Below are positions 9,581 through 21,900 of a DNA stretch of 64,000 nucleotides, one piece after another. Position 1 is the first letter of the stretch, and every line of letters begins with the position of its first letter. The stretch is from Numida meleagris. Taxonomy: Eukaryota > Chordata > Aves > Galliformes > Numididae. Under the pieces are notes generated by a model. That model searched no databases. It was not told the DNA's origin and was given only the letters and a program-made list of their open reading frames with translations. A program made the translations under genes and the position numbers. Where the stretch lies: the NCBI RefSeq assembly GCF_002078875.1, contig NC_034411.1, positions 3,518,444 through 3,582,443 on the forward strand, in the 5' to 3' direction.

Positions 9581-12500
9581 CCTCCCAAGCTGAGAAGCAA
9601 GCTGCTGCCAAGAAGCAAGATTTTGCTTTTTTATGGAATCATCTCCCAGCTCTATTCAGCATGACCTGCATTACGTACTGTGTGAATGGGTCCAAATGAG
9701 CCAGCCTAAAAGGAAACATCATGCTGATCCTTCTCAAAACATCAGCTAATACAGAACTAGATATTTGCAGGACTTGTGAAGCTTTTATTTCAACCAATGT
9801 GTGTGAATGTTAATGTTTGAAAACACGCATGCTTTCCTCATTCTTAAATGCATACTTCCCAAATTTCTGCATCTTGGATAGACTCCAGCCTAGAAAGCTC
9901 ACACAAACTCATTTTTGCTCTGCACATCAGCTCAATACCACACAAACTATTTCCCCTCACTCAATGATGGGACTCATCCAGCTTTTTTTTTTTTGTCAGC
10001 ACCTATCCATCTGCTAATTTGCTTCTGCAGGCACAAGCTGATGTTTGGCTTCAGCTCGGTATAGCTGTGTGGGTGTGACATGCGAAAAAGGATGCAGCTC
10101 TAAGTCATTGCAAATACACAGCAGGAATACGTGAAGACTTCTTGTTACAGCATTTTCAGTGGATGAGTGGCATGCTGATTTAAATCTGTTCAGGCTGTAT
10201 TGATTACAGTCCTACTGTCCATCAGCATCACCTGTCATCATCTTCAGGCTGCCGGTATGACAGCTGTCAAGGAGCAGAATGAAGTTGACTGGCAGAACGT
10301 TTTGCATCTAATGAGTCTGTGCACAATAAAAGTATAATAAAAAAATGCTCTGGAGGAACTCGGCTATCGCTTAAATACCAGAAGAGAGATATTGCCTTAG
10401 CAGAAGCTCCCAAAGCCATCTGTCATCTGTCATTAGCTGCATGTCGGAGGCTGAGCTGGACTGAGGGAATGAAAAGCACCAGAGACTAGTGATGGGTGCC
10501 TTGTATCATGCAAGGAGATTTAAAGTGGGCTGACATCAAGAACCCCGAATCACTCAGAAAGAGCTTAAAACTACAAAGGCACTGCAGATTTGATGCAGCG
10601 TTACTTCGCAGCGCAGCTTGCAGAGACTTTTTCCAAATGAACTTTGGTCTGACGTTCACTGGAAATCACATGGCAATGGTCCATCTGTGGTGTGACATAC
10701 CTGTGAGCTCACATTTAGCAGATGGCCAGGGCCTGCAGGAATGAATTACCACAGCTGAAGGATGAGCAGAACGAAGCACCGAGGAGCAACAACCCAGGCA
10801 GAAGCCTTAGCATGGTGGGGTCATGCCTTCATTGTGCTACAAGTCTCCCGGGTGACACTGAGACTGCAGATCAAGGAGGTAAATTAGCTTCCAGCGTGCT
10901 GCTAGAAGACTACCGAGAAGTTCCTAAAAATATCCTGTAGTCTACCAGGAGCAGCAGCAGGACAGCGTTAATGCTTCGGGTTGTGCTGCCACTATTGTGC
11001 AAAATTCATTTTCAAGCCCAAGTCCAAAGCAGTCTGTGGTCCAGCAGGCACAAAAACTCTGGCACAGTGGAGGAGGGCACCAAAGCCTTCCCTTAAGAGC
11101 TTCCCTCGTGCAGATGCATGCAGGCTGAGTGTTGCTCTTCCTCTTGGCACAGAAACAGCAGCTGCTCCGACTCAGTCAAATCCGTGGCTGCTGAGCCTGG
11201 CTGCCTCATATTCCAGCAACCCCGGTCATGCACTGCATCCTTAGCAGCAGCTCACTTTCCAGTTGTTGGAATAATCGACACTGCACCATTGCCAGTGTCC
11301 AACTGGGAACCTGTAAGATGAAACAAGCCAACAGACGTCTGTGCTAACCATTTCTTCTCATTTTCAAGCCTTCTTCAAAGCTCGGCTCAGGCTACACATT
11401 CTTTTTATTAAATAGAATATTATTACCATTTAGAAATTGTTTTTGATGGACTAGACCCAAAGATTTGTGGCTGTATTCAAAGATGCAGTACTGCTTTGCA
11501 GCAGAGTTTAATTGGGGTGCTGTTTTTTGCTTTTGAACTTATCATAATTATGAACAGATTTTTTTTAATATGTCCCCTGGTTTCTCCCTTCGAAAGAAAA
11601 TCTCATGTTTAATGAACTTAATTTTAGATAAAAGGAATTAAAAGAAGAAAATTAAAAATGCATGAAGCTCCTAGAGTCATCCAATTATTGTGATGTCCAT
11701 ACAGCAACGCCAGCGTGGATTTTACAAAGCAACTAAAAGCAGAAAAGCACTGTGGATCACCACATGTAAATTCTGTTCTGTTCCAAAATGTGCTGAATTA
11801 GAAATGTACATTTTATGCATTTCTTCTTCTTGATCTGTTGCAGAAGATGATAAAGATCAAACATGCCAGGCAGCCCCGAGTAGCATATGTATGCATACCC
11901 AGAATGCTTGCTTTCTTTTTTCAAAACCAGTTAGCACTGTAGCCAAAATATTAGGATGCATGGAAGCATGAGAATATGGTGTCTTTGCACTCATACCGCA
12001 ACAAAAGCAGCTGCCAAGCTGGTCAGAAGTAGTACTGCTACTAAGCATACTCATGGCCTACAAAGCTTCCAGAAAAACAGAGACACTGGTGATGTGGCCA
12101 TTAAGCTCTACAGCCCAATCACAGTCCTCCTGCAGCACAAAGAAATATATTTGGATCATACACAACCAGGAACAAAAATGGACTTGGCTCCCCATTTGTC
12201 AGCGCCTCTTCTAGATCTTGGTCTGAATCAGAGAGAAATAAACACACCACGTGATGACATTGCTGCCCCAAGGACAGCTGCCACCATCACCCAAGGCCAC
12301 ACGTCACGCTTACAGTAGCTGGGACCACTCTCGGAGCAAGTGTAATTCCGTCAAGCTGGCAAGTTTTTGACCCAAGAGGTGTAATTTCCTGATCACTGCT
12401 GACTGACACGTCATTTGTGACAACCCATTCATCTCTGTCACGTAGGATTATCCACTACACAGATGCATCCTTTGCCTTTTAGCTGGCACCGGGCAGGAGG

Positions 12501-12719
12501 TGCTCGCTGCGAGCAGGGACCCGCAGACAATCACCTCCAATCCCCAGTAACAGAAAGAAATGGGGAGCTAGCCAGCTGGGCCCAGCCCCCTGCTAGAGAA
12601 AGACAGAGACCAGCACTGTACAACAGTGCACACCTGAGGACACACCGTCATTTGGATTTCCTCCAGAACAGAAAAACACTCCGCGTGTAAGAGAAAACAC
12701 GCATACAAGGAGGCCGTGT
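9581..12719. other. Intergenic between the solo LTR and the KIZ 3' end
   Basis: No gene recognised. Short open frames on the plus strand (for example 10496-10940 and 10981-11321) have no splice context or family resemblance. Confidence 0.6.
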
Positions 12720-12852
12720 AGATATACCAAGCAATCTTTATTTTGTATTTAAATGTGAACATCAACTGATGAGGTGCGCTTCTGAGACAGCAGCATTCAA
12801 GCTGTGGGAGATGATGCTGTCGATTTGCTTCCCAAAAGCAAGTGGTGGAACC
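12720..12852 (-). other. KIZ 3' untranslated region
   Basis: From the stop codon to about 17 bases past an AATAAA signal. The UTR would be about 130 bases. The cleavage point is inferred from the signal. Confidence 0.7.
12737..12742 (-). terminator. Polyadenylation signal AATAAA for KIZ
   Basis: TTTATT on the strand shown, 111 bases downstream of the KIZ stop. It is the first canonical signal after the stop codon. Confidence 0.75.
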
Positions 12853-12956
12853 TTAATCGTAGAAGTCATCGAAGTCATCTGCTTCTGGGCTGTGAGTTTG
12901 TGGACGCAAGACAGCCGCAGCCTCAGAGCTGCTGTCGTCAGATTCGCCCCAGAAAG
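12853..12956 (-). CDS. KIZ: KIZ terminal coding exon
   Basis: A CTCTCAG acceptor precedes 12956. Encodes [19 protein letters not shown] then [10 protein letters not shown] and TAA at 12855-12853. Human KIZ ends with almost the same acidic tail (ESDDSNSE, SDDFYD), which makes this the clearest exon for orthology. Confidence 0.96.
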
Positions 12957-15900
12957 CTGAGAGTGAAGGAAAAAAAAGGGAGAATTATAAAAATCTTTTC
13001 CATGCTAATGCCACAGCCCAGGCATTATTGTTTTACAGCTCTTCTGAGGTAGCTGGACGCTGTGGTTTATGGCGGAGCTCAGGGTTAGGGTTGTTTGCAG
13101 GAGCCCCAGCAGAGGTGTGCGTTTCTGACACCGTGCCGTCACCAAGTCATGGTCTCCTAACTGAGCTGCTGTGAGGAACAGTGAGCCATTTACAGGGCTG
13201 ACTTCATTGTTCCTCAAGGTATTTTGACAGAATATTTCCACTCCAAGCAATTTACTTGACCATCTGCTGCCTGAATTACAGCTTTGTCTATTATGTTCCA
13301 CTTTCTCCCTCTACTTGACCCTACAGTGAAGTCACAGGACGACCATGACATCACAGAGTTGGCATAAAAATGGCAATGATGTCACAAACAGCAAAACACC
13401 ACTCTGCGACAGGACCACATACAGACAAAACTGACTTCAAAGAACTGGATGGCTTTAACAAAAGGACCTGGTAATTAGCAAGCAATTTCACTGAAAAACA
13501 GAATCACATTTAAATTTGAAGTGCTTGAGAGATTCCTCGATATGTAAATTCCTTTGACCCATGGAAGGAGGAAAAAAAAAAAAAAAAAAAGCAGCAGACA
13601 GACAGGGAAGCACACAGAGCTCTTCACTACCAAGGCCTGATGAGATGATTCAGGTGTGAAGGTTGCCAGCTCAGCCGTGCAATAACTGTTAATTTTTATT
13701 TTCCCCTTGATTAAAAAACGAAAACCACAACAAAAAGCCACGCTTTTATCTCCAGAAAAAAACAGTTGCTTCGCCACAGAAGGGCCACTGAGGAGTGCTG
13801 CTGACCAGCAACAACACTGGGCTCTGCATCAGCACTGTTTGAATGTTAAACTACCCCCACAACAGCAACAAGCATAGGCTGAGGGACCCAGGGAAAATAG
13901 AAGCACAAGTGGGAACAACGTTCACAGGCACAAACTCTCCTTTCTTCTCTGGGTTCGTGGTTCCCCAGGGCAGTAGATGAGAACGGCAGGGGCATGGACA
14001 TCCTGCCCCACACTTCCCCCTGCCCTGATGAAACCTCTCTGCAGGTTGTCCACAGACACGTATTTCTCAGCCCATCGCAGGAAGCAGCCACAAGCTAGAA
14101 TGTCAAGCCTACAGTTACTCCCAGAGGTGCGCTGCCTGTTCCTAAAGGTTTTCAGAGAGTCCTTGTTTCCCCAAAGTTATCAAAATAAAGTCAATGCCCC
14201 AAATGAGGCAAAAGCCTCAGAAATACAGATTCAGATGGCAGGAGAGAGAGGCAAACTGTCAAACCTCATACAGAAATTTCAGCTCACATTCGACTGAAGC
14301 ACTGTTCACTATTTTGTGCTTTTGATGGCACAAGCTATATAAATACCTTATCTACAAATGCAGCAGCTGCACCTTTCATCCTGTATCCCCAGACCCCTGG
14401 ACTGCAGGTCTGCCACGAGCAGCAGAGCGGGGCAGGCTGCTCCCATGCTGAACGTGTGGGAGGAGAGCAAACGTGCCGAAAGGCTCCAAAACACGCAGCT
14501 CCCCAGCAGAGAGCTAAGCAGGCTAGAGATGCGACAGAGGCCTTTCAAATGGCATCAAAGCAGCTACGCTTAATGGTATCCTGACATCAGCTCTGATTCC
14601 ATAAGCTTGGCATCATTCAGGACTGCATAGCTCCTGAGGCTGAGCTCCCAGCAAAAAGCTCTCTGGTCCCAGTGCTGCCTTCCCTTACAGAGTTACAAGT
14701 AACTTCAGACACCAGCAGTTAAGGTAATTAAAAGGAAAATCAAATGTAGGGGAGAATGAAAACATGCAGGGCCCAGACACTGATTTAAGAGAAAGCCTGC
14801 ACATGGAAAAATATAGTTTCAGACACATGTGTGTGTACAGACACTGTTGTGTGCTCACCTATGGTAACCATGCAAACAGACGTGCTGCTGCCCATCCGCT
14901 TCTGTACTCAGTATTTTAGAGAGGGATAAGGAAAAAATCATCAGATTTTCCCTTCTCCAGGCCTAAGGGACATGGTTTAGTGGGGCAATATTGGTGGTAG
15001 GTGGACAGTTGGACTGGATGAGTGTGGAGGTCTTTTCCAACCTTGGTGATTCTATGATTCTCCTGCTCCTATTCGATTTAAATCATCAAGCACAAAGCTC
15101 ACTACCTTTCCAAAATTATGCACAGTGAAACATGTCCTCTCTGGTCCAGAATTTCCCATCAACAACTATTTGCCTGCTCCTGTGCTGAGACAGGGAAATT
15201 CCACATTTTCTCCTAAGGAACGTTGTCCTTAGAGGCTTTCTGCAATTTGAATTTCCCTCAGTAAGACACAGATTTTAAAGTAGCTTAACAGTTGTTTCTT
15301 ACCTTTGGATTTTATAGCAGTTATTGCTCCCTTCCTGACTTCAGGCCTGCAAACAGGGAAAGACAGTCAATATTCAGCACCACGTCACAAAATTCAAAGA
15401 CATTAAGTTGACATTTTTCTAAGCTGTGAATGATTTTTTTGATCGCCTCATTTCTGCAACTTCTATTTTTAAAGTAACTACTCTCTCCTTTTTTTTTTTT
15501 TTCTTTTCCACTTTTATGTTTTATAAAAGGCGGAAAAATTATCATGCAGCAGGGACGCTGGTCCAGATGTTCAGGCAGCGTGATCTGGAATCAGCCATTG
15601 CTAGCACTGCTGATGTACACCAGTACTGAATTAAGGGGACAAAGGATCAGAGCTTCATCTATCTTTTGCAGCCTTTCAGATATGCAAAGAAAGTAAAGAA
15701 AAAATCCAAACAAAAATAAAAGCACCCCCCATTGATGCTCACTGAACTTCCTTATTCCCCGTCCTGCCAGCGCACTCCTGCAAGTCAGCTCCTGGGTTCC
15801 CATAGCATCACCCATGTCCCTATGTAAATGTGCAATCTTCCAGCTGCCTTTGATCTACCTTGATGTATATGCAGTTGCGATTCTGTTCTGTTAAATGACT

Positions 15901-18900
15901 GCTCTTGTGTCTAGAGCATCACAGGCCCTTTTGAATCTCTCAAACAAGCTGGAATCATTTTGATCTTTTGTGTGTAGCGCGTGTATTGTGTTGGTGCTGT
16001 GAAATAATCACATAGGGGCAATGATGTAGGAGAATTAACTGTTATATTAACAATCCTGCAATAAGCTCTAAAAATAAAGCTTCAGCTGATTTTAATAAGG
16101 AAGATCAAATAGGAGATATTTGTGACATTACTGTGCAAACTAGTCAAATATAACCAAATGTCAAGCTGCAATTTGAAGCTGTCGCTACAGTCAGAACTCA
16201 ATCAGCTGTCAAAATTTCACACAATTTGCTGCATTTCATTTAGAGACACGGCGGCTAATATGTAATTACTTAAAGTGAGGAGTTAAAAATATTCCAACCA
16301 CTATCAATGAAGGCATTTGTGAAGGAGATACAGAAAGACAGAGATGATTCATCGCTTGTTACACCACCGTATTCAGTAAGAATTTGTGATTACAATTGGA
16401 AAGTTAAACTTAAAGCAGAGGGAAGTTTCGTTACATTACAGCTACCTATGTAACAGCAACTCTCCCATTTAAGAGGAAGTCCATCCTAGTTATATCCACT
16501 TTCTACAAGCTGTGAATGCCATTAGCCCCAGTCTCCCTTCTTTAAAGGGTTCACAAATTCCCAGAAATAGAACATTAACCATAGCTAAAGTTCAGCTAAG
16601 ATACCAACATAACAGTTAAGTACTAGTAACAAATAGCAGTACTAGTTAAGTACAAACATCATTATTTAAAGAATGTATTTCTAATTAGCTCAAAAATGTG
16701 TTATCCTTAAAAAGTGTATCTGACAGTCACTGGCATGCCATTCAAATCCCTTTTGGTTTTACTCAGTCAAATCCCACCCTACGCTACTCTCTGACTTCTG
16801 ATTCAAATTCATTCACTCCAAAGGCTTGCTGAACACGCCGCAGAAGTCATGTCCTCCAGGCTGAGGCCTCGAACACACCAACCACGCTGAGCTCTTGCTC
16901 ATTGTGTTGAGATTGCCTGACCCTCGGCACTCCCCAGGAGGTGCCCCATGCATCCCAGGCTCAGCCCACAGCTTGTGCTTAAGAGGAGGCAACTCCGTCA
17001 GCCACATCGTTTTCCCCCGGGTGTAGAGTGAGAAACCACTTGTTGCTGAGCTCCAAATGGAGAGGTGACTTCCGTGGCAGACTGCACAAGAACCATTTTG
17101 CCTTCAAGTATTTCATTAAAACAAGCTCACACAGCTGACAGCTACCATTTACACCGCCTACTGCTTCGTCTTCCACTGCTGGGAAGGGAGCTGGAAAGGC
17201 TTTATTATTCAGCCTCAAAGTGACCCTTTGCTCCGCTTGGTTCGGGCCAAGGTTGGACATGTGGGGGCTGCTCAGGTGGTTCCAGAGCCGTGGGTGGGCC
17301 GAGGACCACCATGCACAACCAGGACCACGGGACGAGCAGCGCAAGAGCACCCACAGTCCTGTGCAACCCCGAGCACTTCGCACTGCTCCAGAGCCGCCTG
17401 AAGGCCTCACTGAGAAGCTGTGGGGGGCAGTGACCACCACGGCCAAAGATGAGGCCCTGGGCAGCCAGATCTGCTGGTCGGCAACCCTGCCCATGGCAAA
17501 GGAGTTGGAACTGAATGGGCTTTCAGGTCCCTTCCAATACAAGTCATTCTGTGATTCTAAGGTTCTGAAGATTTAAAAACCTTCCCTCCTACCCCCACCT
17601 TCCCATGAAGAAAACGGCCAGTGCTGACAGAAGAGGGGGCAAAGACAGATGCTCACAATCTACCAAAAAGCCATCAATGTGTTCCCCATCCCAGGGGAAA
17701 TTACCATGCCTAAGGACAGAACTCCCTACCAAAATAGCCCAAAGGTGCATGTGGCAGGGCTTGTCAGGAGCTAGGCATTAGTGCCACAGATCAGGCAGAA
17801 AAGGAGATGCCAGGAAACGGTCTGGCAGGAAAGCTGGGGGCATACAGAGAAGTGCTAGAGGAGATGCAGAAAATGGAACCAGGAAACCAGAAAGGCCAGG
17901 GCAGAAATAGCAACTCCGTCGCACCAAGAGTGGAAATACCGCAAGACAGCTTTGTAACAGGGAATAGAATTCCTGAATTACGCCTGAAGCGTTAGTCAAG
18001 GCTGGCAAGATGCAAGAAAGCCTCTACATTGCAAAACACCCATACTGAGGAGTCAGGAAATTCAATCGTGAAAGTTATCGTCTGCTACACCGAGCACACA
18101 ATGACCGCACAGACCTCCAAGGAGAAATTTTAGGGCTATAAATGAAGTAAGGCCACTTTCCCTGCCTTGACTAATCCCCTGTAGTGACCCTTCGATATCC
18201 ATTTACACATTTGCTTCTCCCCTAAAATAATGCCAAACTCAACCCAGGCTCTAACAAAGAAAAAACCCAAACCGGTTTAACTTCAAAGGGCCTTTTAATC
18301 TCTCCTTCACTCTGTTGAAATAGGCTTTTTGTGCTGAAGATTCTGCGACAATAAGAAATGAAAAAGCTCCAAGAAAATATTTTTTCCCCTCCATGAAGAA
18401 AATTAACATTAAGAGGAAAAAACTAGTACAGCAAAAAGGTAAGTTAATAGATGTGGCACACTGAAAAATCAAGAGAAAACGTCTACTCCAGTCTGGGTAT
18501 CTTTTTGCTAAAGCACTTGTTGAACTTCAGTGTTTCAGCAGCAAGAGAAACGAACAAAACAATAAATAAAAAGGGCACCCAAACGCCTTAAAACAAAGGA
18601 AAAAAAGAAAAAAAAAAACAAAAACCCCACACAGCCCACACCCACAAAACTGCCTAAATAGCAAAGGAAGAAAACCAACAACACCCAAGCGTCAAGAAAA
18701 ACAAAGCCACCCAAATGTCAAGTTTGATCAGAAAGACAAACAAAACGAGAAGAGTGGGGGCTTTGGGAACACTGCCACCGGCTGATATTGTCCGAGGTTT
18801 CAAGGCTGTGCCTCTTCTGCATGAAAGCAGTGCTGAGGCACCAGAAAACAAACGGAGCATTTATATTTCACAGGGCCGTGCTTAATAACCCTCACTGAAA

Positions 18901-21900
18901 GAAGCGATGAAGCTTCTCCCCAGTGACACGTGAGGATGCAAAGCTGCAGATTTATCTTTAAAAATCGTTTTCTGGAAACATCTAAAAGCCTTTCAGGAAT
19001 ATCAAGCCGGGCTACTCGGTGCCAGTGCTTCTGATGTGACAGTCTCAGCTCAGCGTGCCCCTGTGTGATAAATATGCTTTGCTGCGAGCTGCAGGATGAC
19101 TCTGATGGCACTATCGTTTTCTGCCGGTAGTTTACTAGAAATTGGGCATCACAGAAATGCACTGAAGTTACAGAGCTGGGAATAAGCTAACTAATCTATT
19201 CATCACGCCATCACTTGCTGAAGAACGGAAACGATAACGCCAAATTTAAGTAATTACACTGCAAATATGATCACTCTTATTTTAGGATACGAACACTGAC
19301 ATCAAGTTACATTTAAAATCACTGCTGGGTTAGGTGTACCGTGTTGAAGAAAAAGATATATTCTTGCTTAGAAAAAACAGACCAAAATCCATCACAGTGC
19401 AAGGTCCTTGCATACCACCCTTGCTAACTGCCCTGGAGCGTGGCTGCTACAGCATCGCTATTTCTGCAGCAGTGGCTCTTAGGATGGAGACAAGATGTGA
19501 TACATACAGGACCTGCAGAAAAACACGCCTGATTTACAGCTGAGCTCTTGGAGAAGCAATGCGACAAGTTGAAGTTCTGCAGAAGGATACAGCCATCAGG
19601 CAGGGACTCATCTATGCACACATGGCTCTAGGGATGCAGGAAACTGGCTGCAGCACCCCACTCAGCCCCACGTTCTCTGGCTTTCATTGCTCTCAATGGC
19701 TATTTCCTTGTCCAGGTTAATGCACATCCCGGAAAATCCTCACCCCAAACCTTTGGCGTCTCTTGTCAGAGCTCCAGCCAAAACAGGCATTCTGCCTCAC
19801 GAGTCCATTACATGCCGCCAAGATCGAAAATGATCGTGATGACAATAACAGGTAGAAGATGCAAAATGAATCGCAGAGCTCCGAGTTCAGCAAAGTCTGA
19901 GTGCCCCCTGATGGCCAACCTGCTGCCTAGCACGGCGGCACGGCCGGGCAAGCCTCCCATTAGTTATAGCCGGTTTGCTATTAAATATTTCCTCTGAGAA
20001 TAATTAAGAGGATGAATGACAATCTGAAAACTTTTATTTACATCTCATTAAATCTGAGTTTGTTAGAGGCAGCTTTTGACTAAAAAACATCCTCCGGAGA
20101 CCGGGCTGGATCACTTCCAGAACGCAGATTAATCAAAGTTTAAAATACTTTACGCCGTGTTTACGTCCTGACAAATTACATTTTTCATTTGGTTCTCAGA
20201 CTATAACGCAGCTTTAATCTTCAGATTATTCGGAATCTAGACAGAGCAAACAAGTCAGAAAGAAAAATAAGTGGCTTGCATCAAAACCACAGAATTATCC
20301 CGAAAGCTAGTGACCTCCTCTGGCTGCAGCCATCGCTACAGGGCTACCCGATGCCACACACATCGCCTTCTGCCCGCTCTTTCGGGGAGACTCAGGCCTG
20401 ACTTATGCTACCTTCTCCCCCCAGTGCTTACATAATTTAACGTGCTCTTTCCTCTTGCCAAACCTTAACTTTTCCGACTAAAGTTGCATCTACGAGCAGC
20501 TCGATAAAGTAAATTAATCCAGGGGAAAAACAAAAACAAAAACAAAAAAAACCAAACCAGTTTGATACCTAAGGCAGAAGCAGACAATATTTGTGGGAGA
20601 AGAGGAAGCTCTGGCATGCACCTCCGAACAAAAGGGAACAAGTGGTCTTTACTCAGAGAGCAGCTTCCTATTAAGACTCACTCCTTCGTACATTATGCCT
20701 TTCATCCCCACTCAACCACAAAATGATTTTGCTGTAGGAAATACAATGGGCGAAAAAGATTTACATTGAAAGAATCTTTAATAATAAACTGTTGCAGATC
20801 TGCCTACTTCCCCATGATTTATAATACAATAAACATCGGATTCTATTAAGTCTCATGCACTGAAGACATGCACTGAAAAACCGAATATGAAAGAGCTCAA
20901 TTCTTCCCATCTCCAGTACCATAATAGTGAAATGAGCATGTATAAATGTGCTAAGAGTATCTCTTTGCATCTTTTATAGCTTGTGTGTATTAATCTGTAA
21001 AGCTTATTAAGAAAGTCATTGCTATGCAAAGCAGCACCCAATCTCTTTCTCTTGCTTTTCAACAGAGTGCAGTGTTTAGCCAATAGGACCGGTCCCCTGC
21101 CCCTCATTCTGCATTCATAACATGCAACATTTGCACAATGTATCTCTCAAAGGCTGCTGAATAGAAAGCCTTAATACTCATGTAAACAACTGCAAACCAA
21201 TTACTTAATGAATCAGGCCCACACATAATGAGGTGCCAGACAAAGAGCTATAAATGCATTTTTGCGCCCAAGCCTCCGCTTTAAAGTAAAATCCCTCAGC
21301 TGTAGTTTGGGCTTAACTGGCACATCATAATTATTGTCTCCAGGACATCAGAGGAAGCCATCTTTTTTTATTTAGGTCCAGCGGGGTCTTTTTCGAGGTC
21401 ACTCATCAGCTCAGTGACAAAACAGAGCAAAGACGAATTTATAAAAAGTACCACAGCAGTACTACACGGTTATGTTTATTCTCAAGTAGTGGGTTTCGAG
21501 ACCACTTGTAAAAGCAATAAAGCACGAGGAGTGACTGCACTAAGTGGAGGAGCGCTCAAATGCGAGCGGCCAAGAAATTTCGCCGCGTCCTGAGCGCAAA
21601 GCAGAGCCCAGACGCTTCCCACCGCACCGCGCTGCCATGCGCCACGTCCACGTCCAGTGTCCAAAACCAGGAGCAGCCATAAACTTTGCCTTTAAAAGGA
21701 TGGCTTCCTTTCTTTGGCATTTCGGGAACGAACTTTAAGCCACTGTAAGAGTGAGTTTTTTTTGGTTTTTTTTTTTTTTTTTTATTAAAGGAGCACCGCT
21801 GTGTACCAGAAGGCATGAAACTACAGGGCAGAGTGATGCTAACATCTAGCAAGAGTCGGGATTAAAAAGAGCGCTGAAAAAAGGACGCCATACGAACGGC

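Noticed and set aside
13082..13094. Telomere-like GGTTAGGGTTG
   Set aside because: Fewer than two full units; not an interstitial telomeric array.
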